64,000 bases of DNA from Bacillota bacterium (GCA_022793795.1 JAAWDM010000051.1:1-64000), one strand, 5' to 3'. Positions 26,874 through 36,229 are shown, numbered from the stretch's first letter. Numbers and translations are program-made. The notes: a model not told the origin generated them from the sequence alone.

Positions 26874-27929
26874 ATGGAAAATATGGTAGAAACCATTTTT
26901 AATTCTGATATATATGGACAGAAGAAGGTCGATAAATTGTTGGAACAGACAGGAATCAGACGGGATAGAAATTTAGATTATACCTGTGGAATCTATGATG
27001 AAAAGGAAAATCTCATCGCAACAGGAAGCTGTTTTCAAAATACTCTTCGATGTCTTGCTGTAGATAAGGATCATCAAGGAGAAGGATTTCTAAATAAAAT
27101 CGTAAGTCATCTGATGGATATTCAGATAAAGAGAGGAAATTCCCATATATTTTTATATACCACGAAAAAAAGCTCTGTTCTTTTGAAAGACCTAGGGTTT
27201 TATGAAATCGTTTGTGTAGATGATGAATTGGTTTTTATGGAAAACAGAAAGTATGGATTTGAGGAATACTGCTATACTCTTGAAAAAGAGAGAACAGAAG
27301 GAGAAAGAATTGCAGCAATCGTAATGAATGGTAATCCTTTTACCCTCGGTCATCAATATTTGATAGAAAAAGCAGCCCTTGAAAATGATATGGTACATGT
27401 CTTTGTACTCAGTGAGGAGGTTGGCCCTATTCCATTTGCTATTAGAAAAAGATTGATATGTGAAGGAACCTCTCATCTGTCCAATATAATGATTCACGAT
27501 GGAGGTCCATATATCATAAGTACATCCACATTCCCAGGTTATTTTTTTCCTGATGAGGATGCTGCCGTTATCACTCAGGCTAAGCTAGATGTCGTTATCT
27601 TTCATCAAATCGCAAAAAGAATGGGCATTAAAAGAAGATATGTGGGTGAGGAAAAGAACAGTCACGTTACATCTATCTATAATAAAATTATGAAAAAATA
27701 TCTTCCATTAATGGGGATTGTATGTAAAGTGATTCCACGTCTTATGGAAGGAGAAATGGTAATCAGCGCCAGTACAGTACGCCAGGCCATTCATGACGAT
27801 GAATTTGAAAAGGTTTTTTGTATGCTTCCGGAAAGCACCATCAAATATTTTTTATCTGAGGAGGCTGCTCCTGTTATAGATGTAATCAAGTCACAAGAAA
27901 ATCCATGCCATGATTGGAGGAAAGAATGA
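26874..27929 (+). CDS. citC: [Citrate (pro-3S)-lyase] ligase
   Basis: A 351-residue protein with an N-terminal GNAT-like domain (LAVDKDHQGEGFLNKIVSHLM) and a C-terminal cytidylyltransferase-like domain starting IVMNGNPFTLGHQYLIEKAA, ending near ISASTVRQAI. This is the CitC layout; it acetylates the prosthetic group of citrate lyase with acetate and ATP. It overlaps the citXG start by 4 bp. Structural genes citD and citE are missing from the window and citF survives only as a stump, so it may have no substrate here unless intact lyase genes lie elsewhere. Confidence 0.95.
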   Translation: MENMVETIFNSDIYGQKKVDKLLEQTGIRRDRNLDYTCGIYDEKENLIATGSCFQNTLRCLAVDKDHQGEGFLNKIVSHLMDIQIKRGNSHIFLYTTKKSSVLLKDLGFYEIVCVDDELVFMENRKYGFEEYCYTLEKERTEGERIAAIVMNGNPFTLGHQYLIEKAALENDMVHVFVLSEEVGPIPFAIRKRLICEGTSHLSNIMIHDGGPYIISTSTFPGYFFPDEDAAVITQAKLDVVIFHQIAKRMGIKRRYVGEEKNSHVTSIYNKIMKKYLPLMGIVCKVIPRLMEGEMVISASTVRQAIHDDEFEKVFCMLPESTIKYFLSEEAAPVIDVIKSQENPCHDWRKE

Positions 27930-29290
27930 GAGAAGTTACATTGGAAGAAATGCTGTCAGCAAGAGAAGAGAGATGGTATCGACAGGAAAAATGCATAAGC
28001 AGATTTAAAGCAACTATTATTTCATTCACCATGAATATTCCAGGTCCAGTAAAGGACTCACCTTTAATTCGCAGAGCCTTTGAGACAGGATATGAAATGC
28101 TTGCTGAAAGGTTAAAAAACCAGAATGTTTCTATTCTTTATAGCGAAGAAAAAAGAAATTGGACAGGCTGCGAGGCTTTATTAGCCGTTGATGAGGATGC
28201 TTTAGAAATTAAAAAGATATGTACGTCTATAGAGGATAAAATTCCCATGGGGCGTCTTTTTGATATGGATGTGATAGATAAATGGGGAAATAAACTGAAT
28301 CGTCAACAAGTGAAAGGAGGCCCAAGAGACTGTATTGTATGCGGCGCTCAAGGGAGGGGATGTGCTTCCCGCCGGATTCACACCGTGGAAGAACTTTATG
28401 GCGCAGCGGTCAAACTTATGGAAGAACATTTTGCCCTATCCGACCGTAAGAAGGTTGCCGCATTGGTAACAAAAAGTTTAATGGAGGAAATATGCACGAC
28501 TCCCAAACCAGGTCTTGTGGATTGTAATAATAACGGAAGTCACAGGGATATGAATCTGTTTACTTTCATCAGCAGCATTTCATCTTTGATTCCGTACTGG
28601 GAAAAATGTGTAGAAATTGGACAAAAAACTGAGAAAGCCAGCCCAGAGGATACCTTTTATGTGCTGAGAAATGCTGGTAAGGAAGCGGAACATGCCATGT
28701 TTCATGCGACGAAAGGGGTCAACACCAATAAAGGCGCTATTTTTACTTTAGGAATTCTCTGCGGCGCTTTAGGAAGAGTATGGAAGGCTTATGAACCTTA
28801 TGGAGATCTTGAAAAGATTTTGGAGGAGTGTGGAAAGATAGCTGCTGCTGCGATGCGGACAGATTTTGACCATGACAATCCTCATGCTATACCGGAAACG
28901 GCGGGAAAAAGACTTTATTTCCAATATGGAATAAAAGGTATCCGCGGCGAGGTAGCTGATGGTCTTCCCAGTGTAAAAAACATAGCGCTTCCTGTTTTGA
29001 AACAGGAGATTTTGAAGGGAAGCAGCAGAAATGACGCTGGCGTCATTACATTGCTATACCTGATCGCACAGGGAAAGGATACCAATATGATAAGCCGCGG
29101 CGGTATGGAATTGGCTAAATCGGCTATTTATAAAGTAAAAGAACTGATAAAAAATGAAAATCGTCCATCTATGGAAGATGTGAGATCTTTAGATGAATGG
29201 TTTATGAAGAATAATCTTTCGCCAGGGGGCTGTGCAGACCTTCTTTCTGTCACCTATTTTCTCTATGATTTAGAGATGGAAAGCTGGTAA
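27926..29290 (+). CDS. citXG: CitX-CitG fusion: apo-citrate lyase prosthetic-group transferase and synthase
   Basis: About 454 residues from ATG 27926 (GGAGG upstream; ATGA overlap with citC). Residues 1 to about 170 are CitX-like, with FTMNIPGPVKDSPLIRRAF, GRLFDMDVID and GGPRDCIVCGAQGRGCASRR. The rest is CitG-like (MEEICTTPKPGLVDCNNNGSHRDMN, ATKGVNTNKGAIFTLG). CitG makes triphosphoribosyl-dephospho-CoA and CitX attaches it to the acyl carrier CitD. Such fusions are known in other bacteria. All visible motifs are intact. Confidence 0.94.
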   Translation: MREVTLEEMLSAREERWYRQEKCISRFKATIISFTMNIPGPVKDSPLIRRAFETGYEMLAERLKNQNVSILYSEEKRNWTGCEALLAVDEDALEIKKICTSIEDKIPMGRLFDMDVIDKWGNKLNRQQVKGGPRDCIVCGAQGRGCASRRIHTVEELYGAAVKLMEEHFALSDRKKVAALVTKSLMEEICTTPKPGLVDCNNNGSHRDMNLFTFISSISSLIPYWEKCVEIGQKTEKASPEDTFYVLRNAGKEAEHAMFHATKGVNTNKGAIFTLGILCGALGRVWKAYEPYGDLEKILEECGKIAAAAMRTDFDHDNPHAIPETAGKRLYFQYGIKGIRGEVADGLPSVKNIALPVLKQEILKGSSRNDAGVITLLYLIAQGKDTNMISRGGMELAKSAIYKVKELIKNENRPSMEDVRSLDEWFMKNNLSPGGCADLLSVTYFLYDLEMESW

Positions 29291-29293
29291 TCT

Positions 29294-30205
29294 TTAGCCT
29301 TTGTAGCACTCCAACAGGATTTTAATAAATTCCTTTGCTGCAGGGGTCAGAGATTCTTTTTTTTCATAGGCTACCACAAGGGTACGCCTGGTATCGATTC
29401 CATCGATATGATAATATACATTGCCGCCGTTTTCATTACGAGTGGCAAATATCATATATGGAATAAAGCTGATACCCACACCGGCAGAAACTAGAGCATT
29501 GGCCGTATTGATATAGCTGGTTTCAAATACGATATTGGGTTCGAAGTTAGCCAGATGGCAGGCCTCTATTCCAATAGTTCTAAGACGCTGTCCTGGTCTT
29601 AACATGATAAATGGATCATTGCGGAAGTGATTCATATTTATATGACAAAATCCATCCTCTCCCGGCGTAATCAGTCCATTGATGGGATGATTTTTCGGTA
29701 AAGCCAAAAAAGTCTCTTCAGAAACGATAGTCTCATATTCAAAATTTGGATTTTGAATGGGCAAGGGAACCAGAATAAAATCTATTTTACCCATGGAAAG
29801 CTGTCTCTCAAGAGTTTCTGAAATATCTTCTACAATGGTAATGCCAATATTGGGATAGATGCTGTGAAATTTCATGTAGGGTTTCGAAAAGTAAAATTGA
29901 CTGAATAGAGGGGTAACGCCAATGGTCAGTTTTCCTGTTTCAATGTTTTGAATCTTATGCATCTGTTTTTTGATATGATTGCTGTGTTCTAAAATCTTAA
30001 TAGCATCCTCTAAAAAGAGTTGTCCTGCATCTGTAAGGATGACTTCTGTTCTTTTTCGTACAAATAAGGATATCCCCAGTTCCGCTTCCAATTTTTGAAT
30101 CGCTTGGCTTAGAGCAGGCTGAGAAATATATAAGGCTTCTGCTGCCAATGAAAACTTCTTTTTTTCTGCAATGGTGACCACATATTCAATATCTCTTAAT
30201 TGCAT
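29294..30205 (-). CDS. LysR-family transcriptional regulator
   Basis: A 303-residue LysR protein. The N-terminal winged helix (MQLRDIEYVVTIAEKKKFSLAAEALYISQPALSQAIQKLEAELGISLFVR) is canonical, followed by a two-lobed effector domain (GKLTIGVTPLFSQFY start). It is convergent with citXG and divergent from the M20 peptidase gene, so it most likely controls that peptidase. It may have arrived together with the peptidase. Confidence 0.94.
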   Translation of the reverse strand: MQLRDIEYVVTIAEKKKFSLAAEALYISQPALSQAIQKLEAELGISLFVRKRTEVILTDAGQLFLEDAIKILEHSNHIKKQMHKIQNIETGKLTIGVTPLFSQFYFSKPYMKFHSIYPNIGITIVEDISETLERQLSMGKIDFILVPLPIQNPNFEYETIVSEETFLALPKNHPINGLITPGEDGFCHINMNHFRNDPFIMLRPGQRLRTIGIEACHLANFEPNIVFETSYINTANALVSAGVGISFIPYMIFATRNENGGNVYYHIDGIDTRRTLVVAYEKKESLTPAAKEFIKILLECYKG

Positions 30206-30249
30206 AAGAATCTAAAACCTCATTTCGTTAAGTTTTACTTATGATAACC

Positions 30250-30277
30250 ATTATATCTATATATTTTATTTTTTCAA
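30250..30277 (-). promoter_or_regulatory. lysR promoter
   Basis: On the minus strand, -35 TTGAAA (30277-30272), 16-bp spacer and -10 TATAAT (30255-30250). Confidence 0.7.
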
Positions 30278-30294
30278 TGGCCCATGCTAAAATA

Positions 30295-30323
30295 TTGACA
30301 AAATAAAGATAAAAGTATTTAAG
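30295..30323 (+). promoter_or_regulatory. Probable M20 peptidase promoter
   Basis: -35 TTGACA (30295-30300) with a weak -10 (TTTAAG at 30318-30323, 17-bp spacer, or TATTTA two bases nearer). The weak -10 would suit activation by the divergent LysR protein. Confidence 0.5.
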
Positions 30324-30349
30324 TAAATGAATGAAGAAGAGGGGATTTT

Positions 30350-31729
30350 ATGCAGCCAATTTTAGAGTATATTGACCATTCATCAGAGAAGTACATAGAA
30401 GAGTTAAGTAAGCTGTGTGCAAACAGAAGCATAAAGGGAGATAAAGGGGGATTGAGGAAAACAAAGGAGCAGATTGTAGAGAAACTGATCTGTTTAGGAT
30501 TTGAGGTCAATGAGGAACTAGGACCAACTGGCGTGCCAGTTATTATGGCCAAACGGCAGGAGGAACATGGGCCCAATATCCTATTCTATAACCATTACGA
30601 CGTAGTACCGGAGGGAGACAGGGATGGATGGTTCCACGACCCCTATGACCCTATCATAAAGGATGGATATATCTTTGGAAGAGGTGTTTCAGATAATAAG
30701 GGGGGACTGATGGCCAGGCTGCAGGCCATGGAGGCTATCATAGAAAAAGAAGGAAAACTGCCATGTACCGTATCTCTTCTATATGACGGAGAAGAAGAAA
30801 GTGGCAGCAATACCATCAAGTATTTAATCCAGAATTCTTCCAAGTCTCTTTCCATCATAAAGGACGCTGATCTATGTATTTGGGAAAATGGAAGAATTCT
30901 TCCTGATGAAAGTCCGGAGGCAGCATTTGGTGTCAGATGCATGTTAGCCCTTGAATTGACAGTTGAAACGTCCAACGGAGAGGAGCATGGAAGAATGGGA
31001 GCAGAACTTCCCAACGCGGCATGGAGACTCATTTGGGCGCTGGCGTCATTAAAAGATGAAGAGGAAAAAATTTTGCTAGACGGATTTTATGATGATGTTC
31101 TAGATCCTACAGAAGAAGACTTGAAGGTGATATCCTCTTATCCTTATGACGAAGAAGATGTTCTAAGAAAAAAAGAAATCGATTCTTTTGTTTTAGGTTT
31201 GACAGGAGAAGAGTTAAAGGAAAAGATTTTTTTACAGCCTTCCATGACGGTTAGTGGGCTGGAATCAGGCCAAAGTCAGGAGCAGGAATACAGAAATATT
31301 GTACCAAGCACAGCCATGGCTAGAATTTCTGTGATTCTTGTACCAAATCAAACGGCGGAAGATATATTAAAAAAGATAAAAGATCATTTACAGAAAAAGG
31401 GGTTTGGTGATGTGAAGGTGTCTTGTGAGTCCTCTGATGGGTTCCCAGTTCGGACGACCCTTGCATCACCGTGGAGATGCATATTGGAAAGGGCGGCAGA
31501 AAAGGTATATGAAAGGCCACTGACGCCATCCATCACTCAGCTTGGCAGCGGTCCAGCATATATGATCAGATCCGTTTCGTCAGATTTTCCGATCATTTGT
31601 GCCTGTGGCGTTTCCTCCCTTACCTCGGGAAATCATTCTACCAGGGAGAATATTAGGGTAAAGGATTATATAAATGGTATCAAGTATACTGCAGCTTTTC
31701 TTGAAGAAGCTTCAGTAAGCTGGATATAA
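30350..31729 (+). CDS. M20-family metallopeptidase / amidohydrolase
   Basis: A 459-residue M20 enzyme. Metal and catalytic motifs are visible: FYNHYDVVPEG, FGRGVSDNKGGLMA, YDGEEESGS (general base Glu), and a late His in SGNHSTREN. The dimerisation domain sits between about 200 and 320. Members cleave dipeptides, acyl-amino acids or carbamoyl compounds using two zinc or cobalt ions. The nearest activities are probably dipeptidase or succinyl-diaminopimelate desuccinylase types; the substrate cannot be set from sequence. Confidence 0.9.
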   Translation: MQPILEYIDHSSEKYIEELSKLCANRSIKGDKGGLRKTKEQIVEKLICLGFEVNEELGPTGVPVIMAKRQEEHGPNILFYNHYDVVPEGDRDGWFHDPYDPIIKDGYIFGRGVSDNKGGLMARLQAMEAIIEKEGKLPCTVSLLYDGEEESGSNTIKYLIQNSSKSLSIIKDADLCIWENGRILPDESPEAAFGVRCMLALELTVETSNGEEHGRMGAELPNAAWRLIWALASLKDEEEKILLDGFYDDVLDPTEEDLKVISSYPYDEEDVLRKKEIDSFVLGLTGEELKEKIFLQPSMTVSGLESGQSQEQEYRNIVPSTAMARISVILVPNQTAEDILKKIKDHLQKKGFGDVKVSCESSDGFPVRTTLASPWRCILERAAEKVYERPLTPSITQLGSGPAYMIRSVSSDFPIICACGVSSLTSGNHSTRENIRVKDYINGIKYTAAFLEEASVSWI

Positions 31730-31772
31730 ATCAGCAATGGCTATTTTCTAGGTATTTGAAAGGAAATTGATT

Positions 31773-32007
31773 ATGATTATTGAAAATAATCCAATCGAAG
31801 CGGCCAGATCTTATAGAATGTCTCGATGGGGCAGGGATTCATCACGTTTCCATTGAAGCCTTGAAGGAAAAGGCTTATAGCCTAGTGGGAAAGCCTGATG
31901 ACCTTCAGTGGGAGGATAGAATTATTGCTATTTTGGAGGCCCGAGACGGCACGATTTTAGATGTGGTCCGGAAAATTAGACCTTATACATTGGATGGGAG
32001 CCATTGA
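31773..32007 (+). pseudogene. citF: C-terminal remnant of citrate lyase alpha subunit
   Basis: A frame from TTG 31780 to 32007 encodes 75 residues, SKRPDLIECL, ALKEKAYSLVGKPDD, EDRIIAILEARDGTILDVVRKI, which match the last part of CitF as I recall the family (RPDLIE, ELKEKAYxLVGxPD, VVExRDGTxxDVV). CitF is normally about 510 residues, so over 400 N-terminal residues are missing. Just upstream, an NNP in a neighbouring frame (from the ATG at 31773) resembles the residues that should precede RPDL, hinting at a frameshift as well. No productive function is expected. Confidence 0.85.
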
Positions 32008-32042
32008 GACTCCCTCTTTCTATTTTTGAAAGGAGAGCAAAT

Positions 32043-33626
32043 ATGCGTAGACTTTGGCTAAATGGCATTATCGACAGTATGGATGAAAATATGAGACGCT
32101 ACGAAGCGTTGGGAGCGGAAGATGGGCGGATTGTTTTTTTGGGTGACAGTCAGGAAGCGCTAAAACTTCACTGGGATGAAATAAGGGATTTACAGGGCGC
32201 CCAGATGCTTCCAGGCTTTCAGGATTCCCATATGCATCTGCTCCATTATGCTTCCTTTCAGAAAAATATATCCCTGTCCGCCATGTCCTCTATCGATGAG
32301 GTGATTCAGCGCTGCAGGGAGCGGATTCAACGAGAAAAGCCCGCCTATTTAATCGGTGTGGGCTGGAATCAGGATTACCTAATAGAAAAACGGATGATCA
32401 CCAGAGATGATTTGGATCAGATTTCAAAAGAGATTCCCGTATGTGCGGTCAGAGCCTGTTTGCACGTAGCGGTATGTAATTCTCCCATGATTGCGCGGAT
32501 TCAGGAGTTGAAAGACCTTCCTGCCCAAGTGAAAAAGGATATCGACTACAAAAGAGGCATCATAAAAGAAAACGCAGCAAGAATCTATATGGATGCACTG
32601 CCGTCATACAGCGACGAGGAGATTTGCAAGATGATTGAGGAGGCACAGGGAGAGATGAACGCCTGTGGCATTACTGGAATCCAGTCCGACGACCTCCTTT
32701 CCCTTGCTGGCGTGGATCCCATCAGGCTAATTGCTCTCTTTCGAAAGATGGAGGAGGAGGGAAGACTGACCATTCGTATCTATGAGCAGTGTCTCATCGA
32801 TCAGGAGAACTTTCCTAGGCTGCAAAAAATTAGAAGCCATAGGGATGACAGAGAGAGCCTGTTTCGAACAGGGCCGAGAAAGATTTTGCAGGATGGCTCT
32901 CTGGGCGCAAAAACGGCAGAACTGGAAGCGGGATATTTCAGTGAACCGGATTGCCATGGCGTAACAAATCATACAGAGGAGGAGCTTTATACCCTGATTC
33001 GGGATGCCCATTTGAAAAAGATGGATGTGGCGGTTCATGCTATCGGGGATTTAGCTCTTAAGAAGGTTTGCAATATGATCGAACAGGTGAATCATGAAAA
33101 TCCATGGTATGGCCATCGTCATGGTATCGTTCATGTGCAGGTTACCAGCCTGCAGCTTTTAAATCAGATGAAACGGCAGGGCATACAGGCTTTTGTCCAG
33201 CCAATCTTTATCGACTACGATATGAATATCATCGAAGATTGTGTGGGCGCCGGCCGTTTGAAGGATTGTTATGTTTGGAAAACCATGAGGGATATGGGAA
33301 TTCACGTTTCAGGCGGTTCAGACTGTCCGGTGGAATCTTTCAATATTTTAGAAAACATACAGGCGGCAGTCACAAGAAGGAATCGGAAGAGTACCAAATC
33401 CTTTTTGCCGGAGCAAGCGTTGTCCATGGAGGAGGCGGTGAGAATGTTTACCATCGATGGAGCATGGGCTTGCAGGGATGAAAGGGTTAGAGGAACATTG
33501 GAAATGGGCAAATATGCCGATATGGTAGTGGTGAGCGAAAATCTTTTCGCCTTGAGCGGAGAGGAACTTGGGCGTGTCAAAGTGCTGGAAACAATCCTCA
33601 ATGGACGAACCGTGTTTTTGGCATAG
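32043..33626 (+). CDS. YtcJ-like metal-dependent amidohydrolase
   Basis: A protein of 527 residues from ATG 32043 (AAAGGAG upstream; the frame is open further back). It has the amidohydrolase plan: LPGFQDSHMHLL (HxH metal ligands), DGSLGAKTAELEAGYF, VAVHAIGD, HGIVHVQ and SGGSDCPVESFN (Asp ligand), then MGKYADMVVVSENLF. This is the YtcJ/NfdA branch, known mostly as amide or formamide hydrolases, with natural substrates unclear. It may work with the M20 peptidase on N-acyl compounds (inference from proximity). Confidence 0.88.
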   Translation: MRRLWLNGIIDSMDENMRRYEALGAEDGRIVFLGDSQEALKLHWDEIRDLQGAQMLPGFQDSHMHLLHYASFQKNISLSAMSSIDEVIQRCRERIQREKPAYLIGVGWNQDYLIEKRMITRDDLDQISKEIPVCAVRACLHVAVCNSPMIARIQELKDLPAQVKKDIDYKRGIIKENAARIYMDALPSYSDEEICKMIEEAQGEMNACGITGIQSDDLLSLAGVDPIRLIALFRKMEEEGRLTIRIYEQCLIDQENFPRLQKIRSHRDDRESLFRTGPRKILQDGSLGAKTAELEAGYFSEPDCHGVTNHTEEELYTLIRDAHLKKMDVAVHAIGDLALKKVCNMIEQVNHENPWYGHRHGIVHVQVTSLQLLNQMKRQGIQAFVQPIFIDYDMNIIEDCVGAGRLKDCYVWKTMRDMGIHVSGGSDCPVESFNILENIQAAVTRRNRKSTKSFLPEQALSMEEAVRMFTIDGAWACRDERVRGTLEMGKYADMVVVSENLFALSGEELGRVKVLETILNGRTVFLA

Positions 33627-33641
33627 GTTTGCCTCTCGGGC

Positions 33642-33670
33642 TTGACACAGCTGCTTTTTTGAAGTATACT
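33642..33670 (+). promoter_or_regulatory. rpmH promoter
   Basis: Consensus -35 TTGACA (33642-33647), 17-bp spacer and -10 TATACT (33665-33670), about 78 bp before rpmH. This very strong match fits a ribosomal-protein gene. Confidence 0.9.
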
Positions 33671-33747
33671 ACTTTAGTATCTGTGTGCCATTGGAATTTA
33701 GATGCACACAAAAGTTTTAATTTTGTTATGAAGGGAGAAAACTGATT

Positions 33748-33882
33748 ATGAAAATGACTTACCAACCAAAGAAGCGTCAGAGAATGAAAGAGCATGGCTT
33801 CAGAAAGAGAATGTCTACCAAAAATGGCAGAAACGTTCTGAAGAGAAGAAGAGCTAGAGGCAGAAAGAAATTAACCGCTTAA
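33748..33882 (+). CDS. rpmH: 50S ribosomal protein L34
   Basis: A 44-residue, very basic protein too short for most gene callers: [20 protein letters not shown], then [20 protein letters not shown] to LTA. It is preceded by AAGGGAG nine bases from the ATG. Length and sequence are those of bacterial L34. First gene of the conserved rpmH-rnpA-yidD-yidC-jag run next to the origin. Confidence 0.98.
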   Translation: MKMTYQPKKRQRMKEHGFRKRMSTKNGRNVLKRRRARGRKKLTA

Positions 33883-33925
33883 TTTCCTTTAACCAAAGAT
33901 ACGCTTAAAATTGAAAAGAGGAAGC

Positions 33926-34273
33926 ATGCTGAAAAAAAATGTTTTGCGAAGAAAAACAGATTTTTCCGCTGTTTATAATAGAGGAAAATCTGTTGGAGAC
34001 AGATATGTAGTTCTGTTTTACAGAGCAAATGGTCTTTCTTATCATAGGACAGGTTTTTTAGCAAGTAAGAAAGTTGGGAATAGTGTCAGGAGGAACAGGG
34101 CCAGAAGATTGATGAAAGAAAGCTATCGTCATCTTCAGCACAGAATTCCTAGTGATGGGGTGCATTATGATCTTATCATCATCGCTCGGAACACCATTTC
34201 CGGCAAGAAATGTGCAGAAGTAGAAAGATCGCTTCTTTCTGCATTCAAAAGAACCGGGGTAATTAAGAAATAA
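33926..34273 (+). CDS. rnpA: Ribonuclease P protein component
   Basis: A protein of 115 residues from ATG 33926 (AGAGG four bases upstream; an in-frame TTG at 33911 is less likely). The RNP motif [16 protein letters not shown] binds the catalytic RNA and the tRNA leader; [17 protein letters not shown] is the conserved start. It supports 5' maturation of tRNAs. Its stop overlaps the yidD start by one base (TAATG). Confidence 0.97.
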   Translation: MLKKNVLRRKTDFSAVYNRGKSVGDRYVVLFYRANGLSYHRTGFLASKKVGNSVRRNRARRLMKESYRHLQHRIPSDGVHYDLIIIARNTISGKKCAEVERSLLSAFKRTGVIKK

Positions 34274-34503
34274 TGAAATATATAAGTTCTTTATGTAAAA
34301 GAATTTTGATAGGTCTGGTTAGGTTTTATCAGATTTGTATTTCTCCTCTATTTCCACCTACCTGTCGGTTTACGCCTACCTGTTCGGTATATTTTATCCA
34401 AGCTGTGGAAAAGTATGGGCCGCTAAAAGGTAGTTACTTAGGAATAAAGCGAATTCTAAAGTGTCATCCATGGCATGAAGGTGGTTATGATCCTTTAGAA
34501 TAA
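34273..34503 (+). CDS. yidD: Membrane protein insertion efficiency factor YidD
   Basis: A 76-residue protein with [23 protein letters not shown] and [14 protein letters not shown], the defining Cys-rich and Pro-rich motifs of YidD. An amphipathic N-terminal helix anchors it at the membrane, where it assists YidC. Lies between rnpA and yidC as in most bacteria. Confidence 0.96.
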   Translation: MKYISSLCKRILIGLVRFYQICISPLFPPTCRFTPTCSVYFIQAVEKYGPLKGSYLGIKRILKCHPWHEGGYDPLE

Positions 34504-34515
34504 TGGAGGAAATGA

Positions 34516-35244
34516 ATGGGATTATTTGCAACACCCTTAGCTTATCTGCTTACATGGATATATGATTTTATCGGTAATTACGGAATTACGCTTATTATTT
34601 TGACTTTGGCCGTAAAATTATGTTTATATCCGCTTTATGCGAAACAGATTAAGTCTACGACAAAGATGTCTAGCATACAGCCTAAATTGCAGGAAATCCA
34701 GCAGAAATACGCGAAAGACAAAGCATTGATGAATGAAAAGGTTGCTGAACTATATAAACAAGAAGGCGTTAGCATGACCAGCGGATGTATGCCGATGATT
34801 GTTCAGACGTTCATCATCATGGGACTTTTTACTTTGTTAAGGAATCCGATGGCATATTTACCTGGAAGCAATTCCAATGAAATGCTATTTGCGATTCATG
34901 AGTCTTTCCTTTGGATGAAAGATTTGGCTCAACCTGATAAATGGATCCTTCCTATTGCTGCAGGCGTCGCTACCTATATTTCATTTACCATGTCTCAGAG
35001 AAATGGTATGAATGCAGGCGGAGCTAGTATGCAGCAGATGAACGTCATGAATAAAATGATGAAATATATTTTCCCGATTACAATTCTGGTTATGGCCAGA
35101 ACTTATCCGGCAGGTTTGGCAATTTATTGGTTCTTTAGCCAGGTCATTCAGATTTTCTACAATATCCGCTTCAATCAGCTGAGAAAGAAAATGAAAGAAG
35201 AAAGTATGCCAAAGGGAAAGAAGAGAAGTAAGGTAAAAGCATAA
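34516..35244 (+). CDS. yidC: Membrane protein insertase YidC/SpoIIIJ
   Basis: A 242-residue Oxa1-family insertase. N-terminal membrane segment, then the cytoplasmic hairpin KMSSIQPKLQEIQQKYAKDKALMNEKVAELYKQEGVSMTSGCMPMIVQ, and later helices ending in PAGLAIYWFFSQVIQIFYN. The basic tail is typical. No lipobox Cys is seen at the N-terminus, unlike Bacillus SpoIIIJ. Followed by jag. It inserts membrane proteins and in spore formers is needed for forespore development. Confidence 0.96.
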   Translation: MGLFATPLAYLLTWIYDFIGNYGITLIILTLAVKLCLYPLYAKQIKSTTKMSSIQPKLQEIQQKYAKDKALMNEKVAELYKQEGVSMTSGCMPMIVQTFIIMGLFTLLRNPMAYLPGSNSNEMLFAIHESFLWMKDLAQPDKWILPIAAGVATYISFTMSQRNGMNAGGASMQQMNVMNKMMKYIFPITILVMARTYPAGLAIYWFFSQVIQIFYNIRFNQLRKKMKEESMPKGKKRSKVKA

Positions 35245-35267
35245 GTACATTGGAGGAAAGAACAAAT

Positions 35268-36137
35268 ATGGATTTTTCTGAAAAATGGGGTACAGATGTG
35301 GATACAGCTGTCAAGCTGGCTCTCCAAGATCTGAATCTTACAATAGATGAAGTTGATGTAACTGTTTTAGAAGAACCTTCCAGAGGGTTTTTCGGTATTG
35401 GGTCCAAACTTGCTTTAGTTAGAGTAGAGAAAAAGAAGGCTTTCAAAGAAGAAGTAAAAGTAGAGCCGAAAACAGAAACATTTCATACAGAGCCGATTGA
35501 AAAATCGGAAGAAAAAGTTTCAAGAGCAGCAAAGGACGAAGAGGATAGTCAAAAATCTGCTTCCAAAAGAAATAATAATAGAAGAGATAGAAACAGATCA
35601 AAGAATCATCATAAAAATAGAGAAAACAGAGAATTCGATCAGGTTTTAGAACCGGTTATCGAAAGAATTCCTGATGATCAACTTACGCCATGTGAAGATC
35701 ATGCGGCTCTTAAGTTTTTAGAGGAAGTGACTGAGCAGATGGGACTTTCTTTAAATATTACTGCCAAAGAGGGAGGCGACGCTCTCTATATCGATATTCA
35801 GGGAAAGGATTCTGGTACTGTCATCGGTAAACGAGGACAAACATTGGATGCCATTCAATATCTGACCAGTTTGGTGGTAAATAAGGAGCAGGAAAAGTAC
35901 ACCAGAGTCGTTGTAGATGCAGAGAATTATCGAGCAAAACGGGAAAAGACTTTGGAACTTCTGGCTATGCGCCTGGCTAATAAGGTGGTAAAGACCAGAA
36001 GAAGCGTGAAGCTGGAGCCAATGAATCCTTATGAAAGAAAGGTGATTCATGCCACGCTTCAAAATCATCCTCATGTTATGACGAAAAGTGAGGGACAAGA
36101 CCCATATAGAAGGGTTATCATCGAATTAAAGAATTAA
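35268..36137 (+). CDS. jag: RNA-binding protein Jag (SpoIIIJ-associated)
   Basis: About 289 residues from ATG 35268 (GGAGGA upstream). A Jag-N domain (EKWGTDVDTAVKLALQDLN, EEPSRGFFGIGSKLALVRV), a Lys/Asn-rich linker, then KH (KDSGTVIGKRGQTLDAIQYLTSLVVN) and R3H (LEPMNPYERKVIHATLQNH) domains. This is the full three-domain form (KhpB/EloR-like). It works with the neighbouring YidC and is linked to cell elongation and RNA binding in other Firmicutes. Confidence 0.96.
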   Translation: MDFSEKWGTDVDTAVKLALQDLNLTIDEVDVTVLEEPSRGFFGIGSKLALVRVEKKKAFKEEVKVEPKTETFHTEPIEKSEEKVSRAAKDEEDSQKSASKRNNNRRDRNRSKNHHKNRENREFDQVLEPVIERIPDDQLTPCEDHAALKFLEEVTEQMGLSLNITAKEGGDALYIDIQGKDSGTVIGKRGQTLDAIQYLTSLVVNKEQEKYTRVVVDAENYRAKREKTLELLAMRLANKVVKTRRSVKLEPMNPYERKVIHATLQNHPHVMTKSEGQDPYRRVIIELKN

Positions 36138-36149
36138 CATCGTAAGGAT

Positions 36150-36177
36150 AGCCCGCTTTTCATGGCGGGCTGTTTTC
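36150..36177 (+). terminator. Terminator after jag
   Basis: A 7-bp GC stem (AGCCCGC at 36150-36156, GCGGGCT at 36165-36171), 8-base loop and GTTTTC tail. Confidence 0.82.
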
Positions 36178-36229
36178 GTATGATTTTGTTTTTAGCTAGG
36201 CCCATGTGAATCAGCGAAGGAGAAGATTT

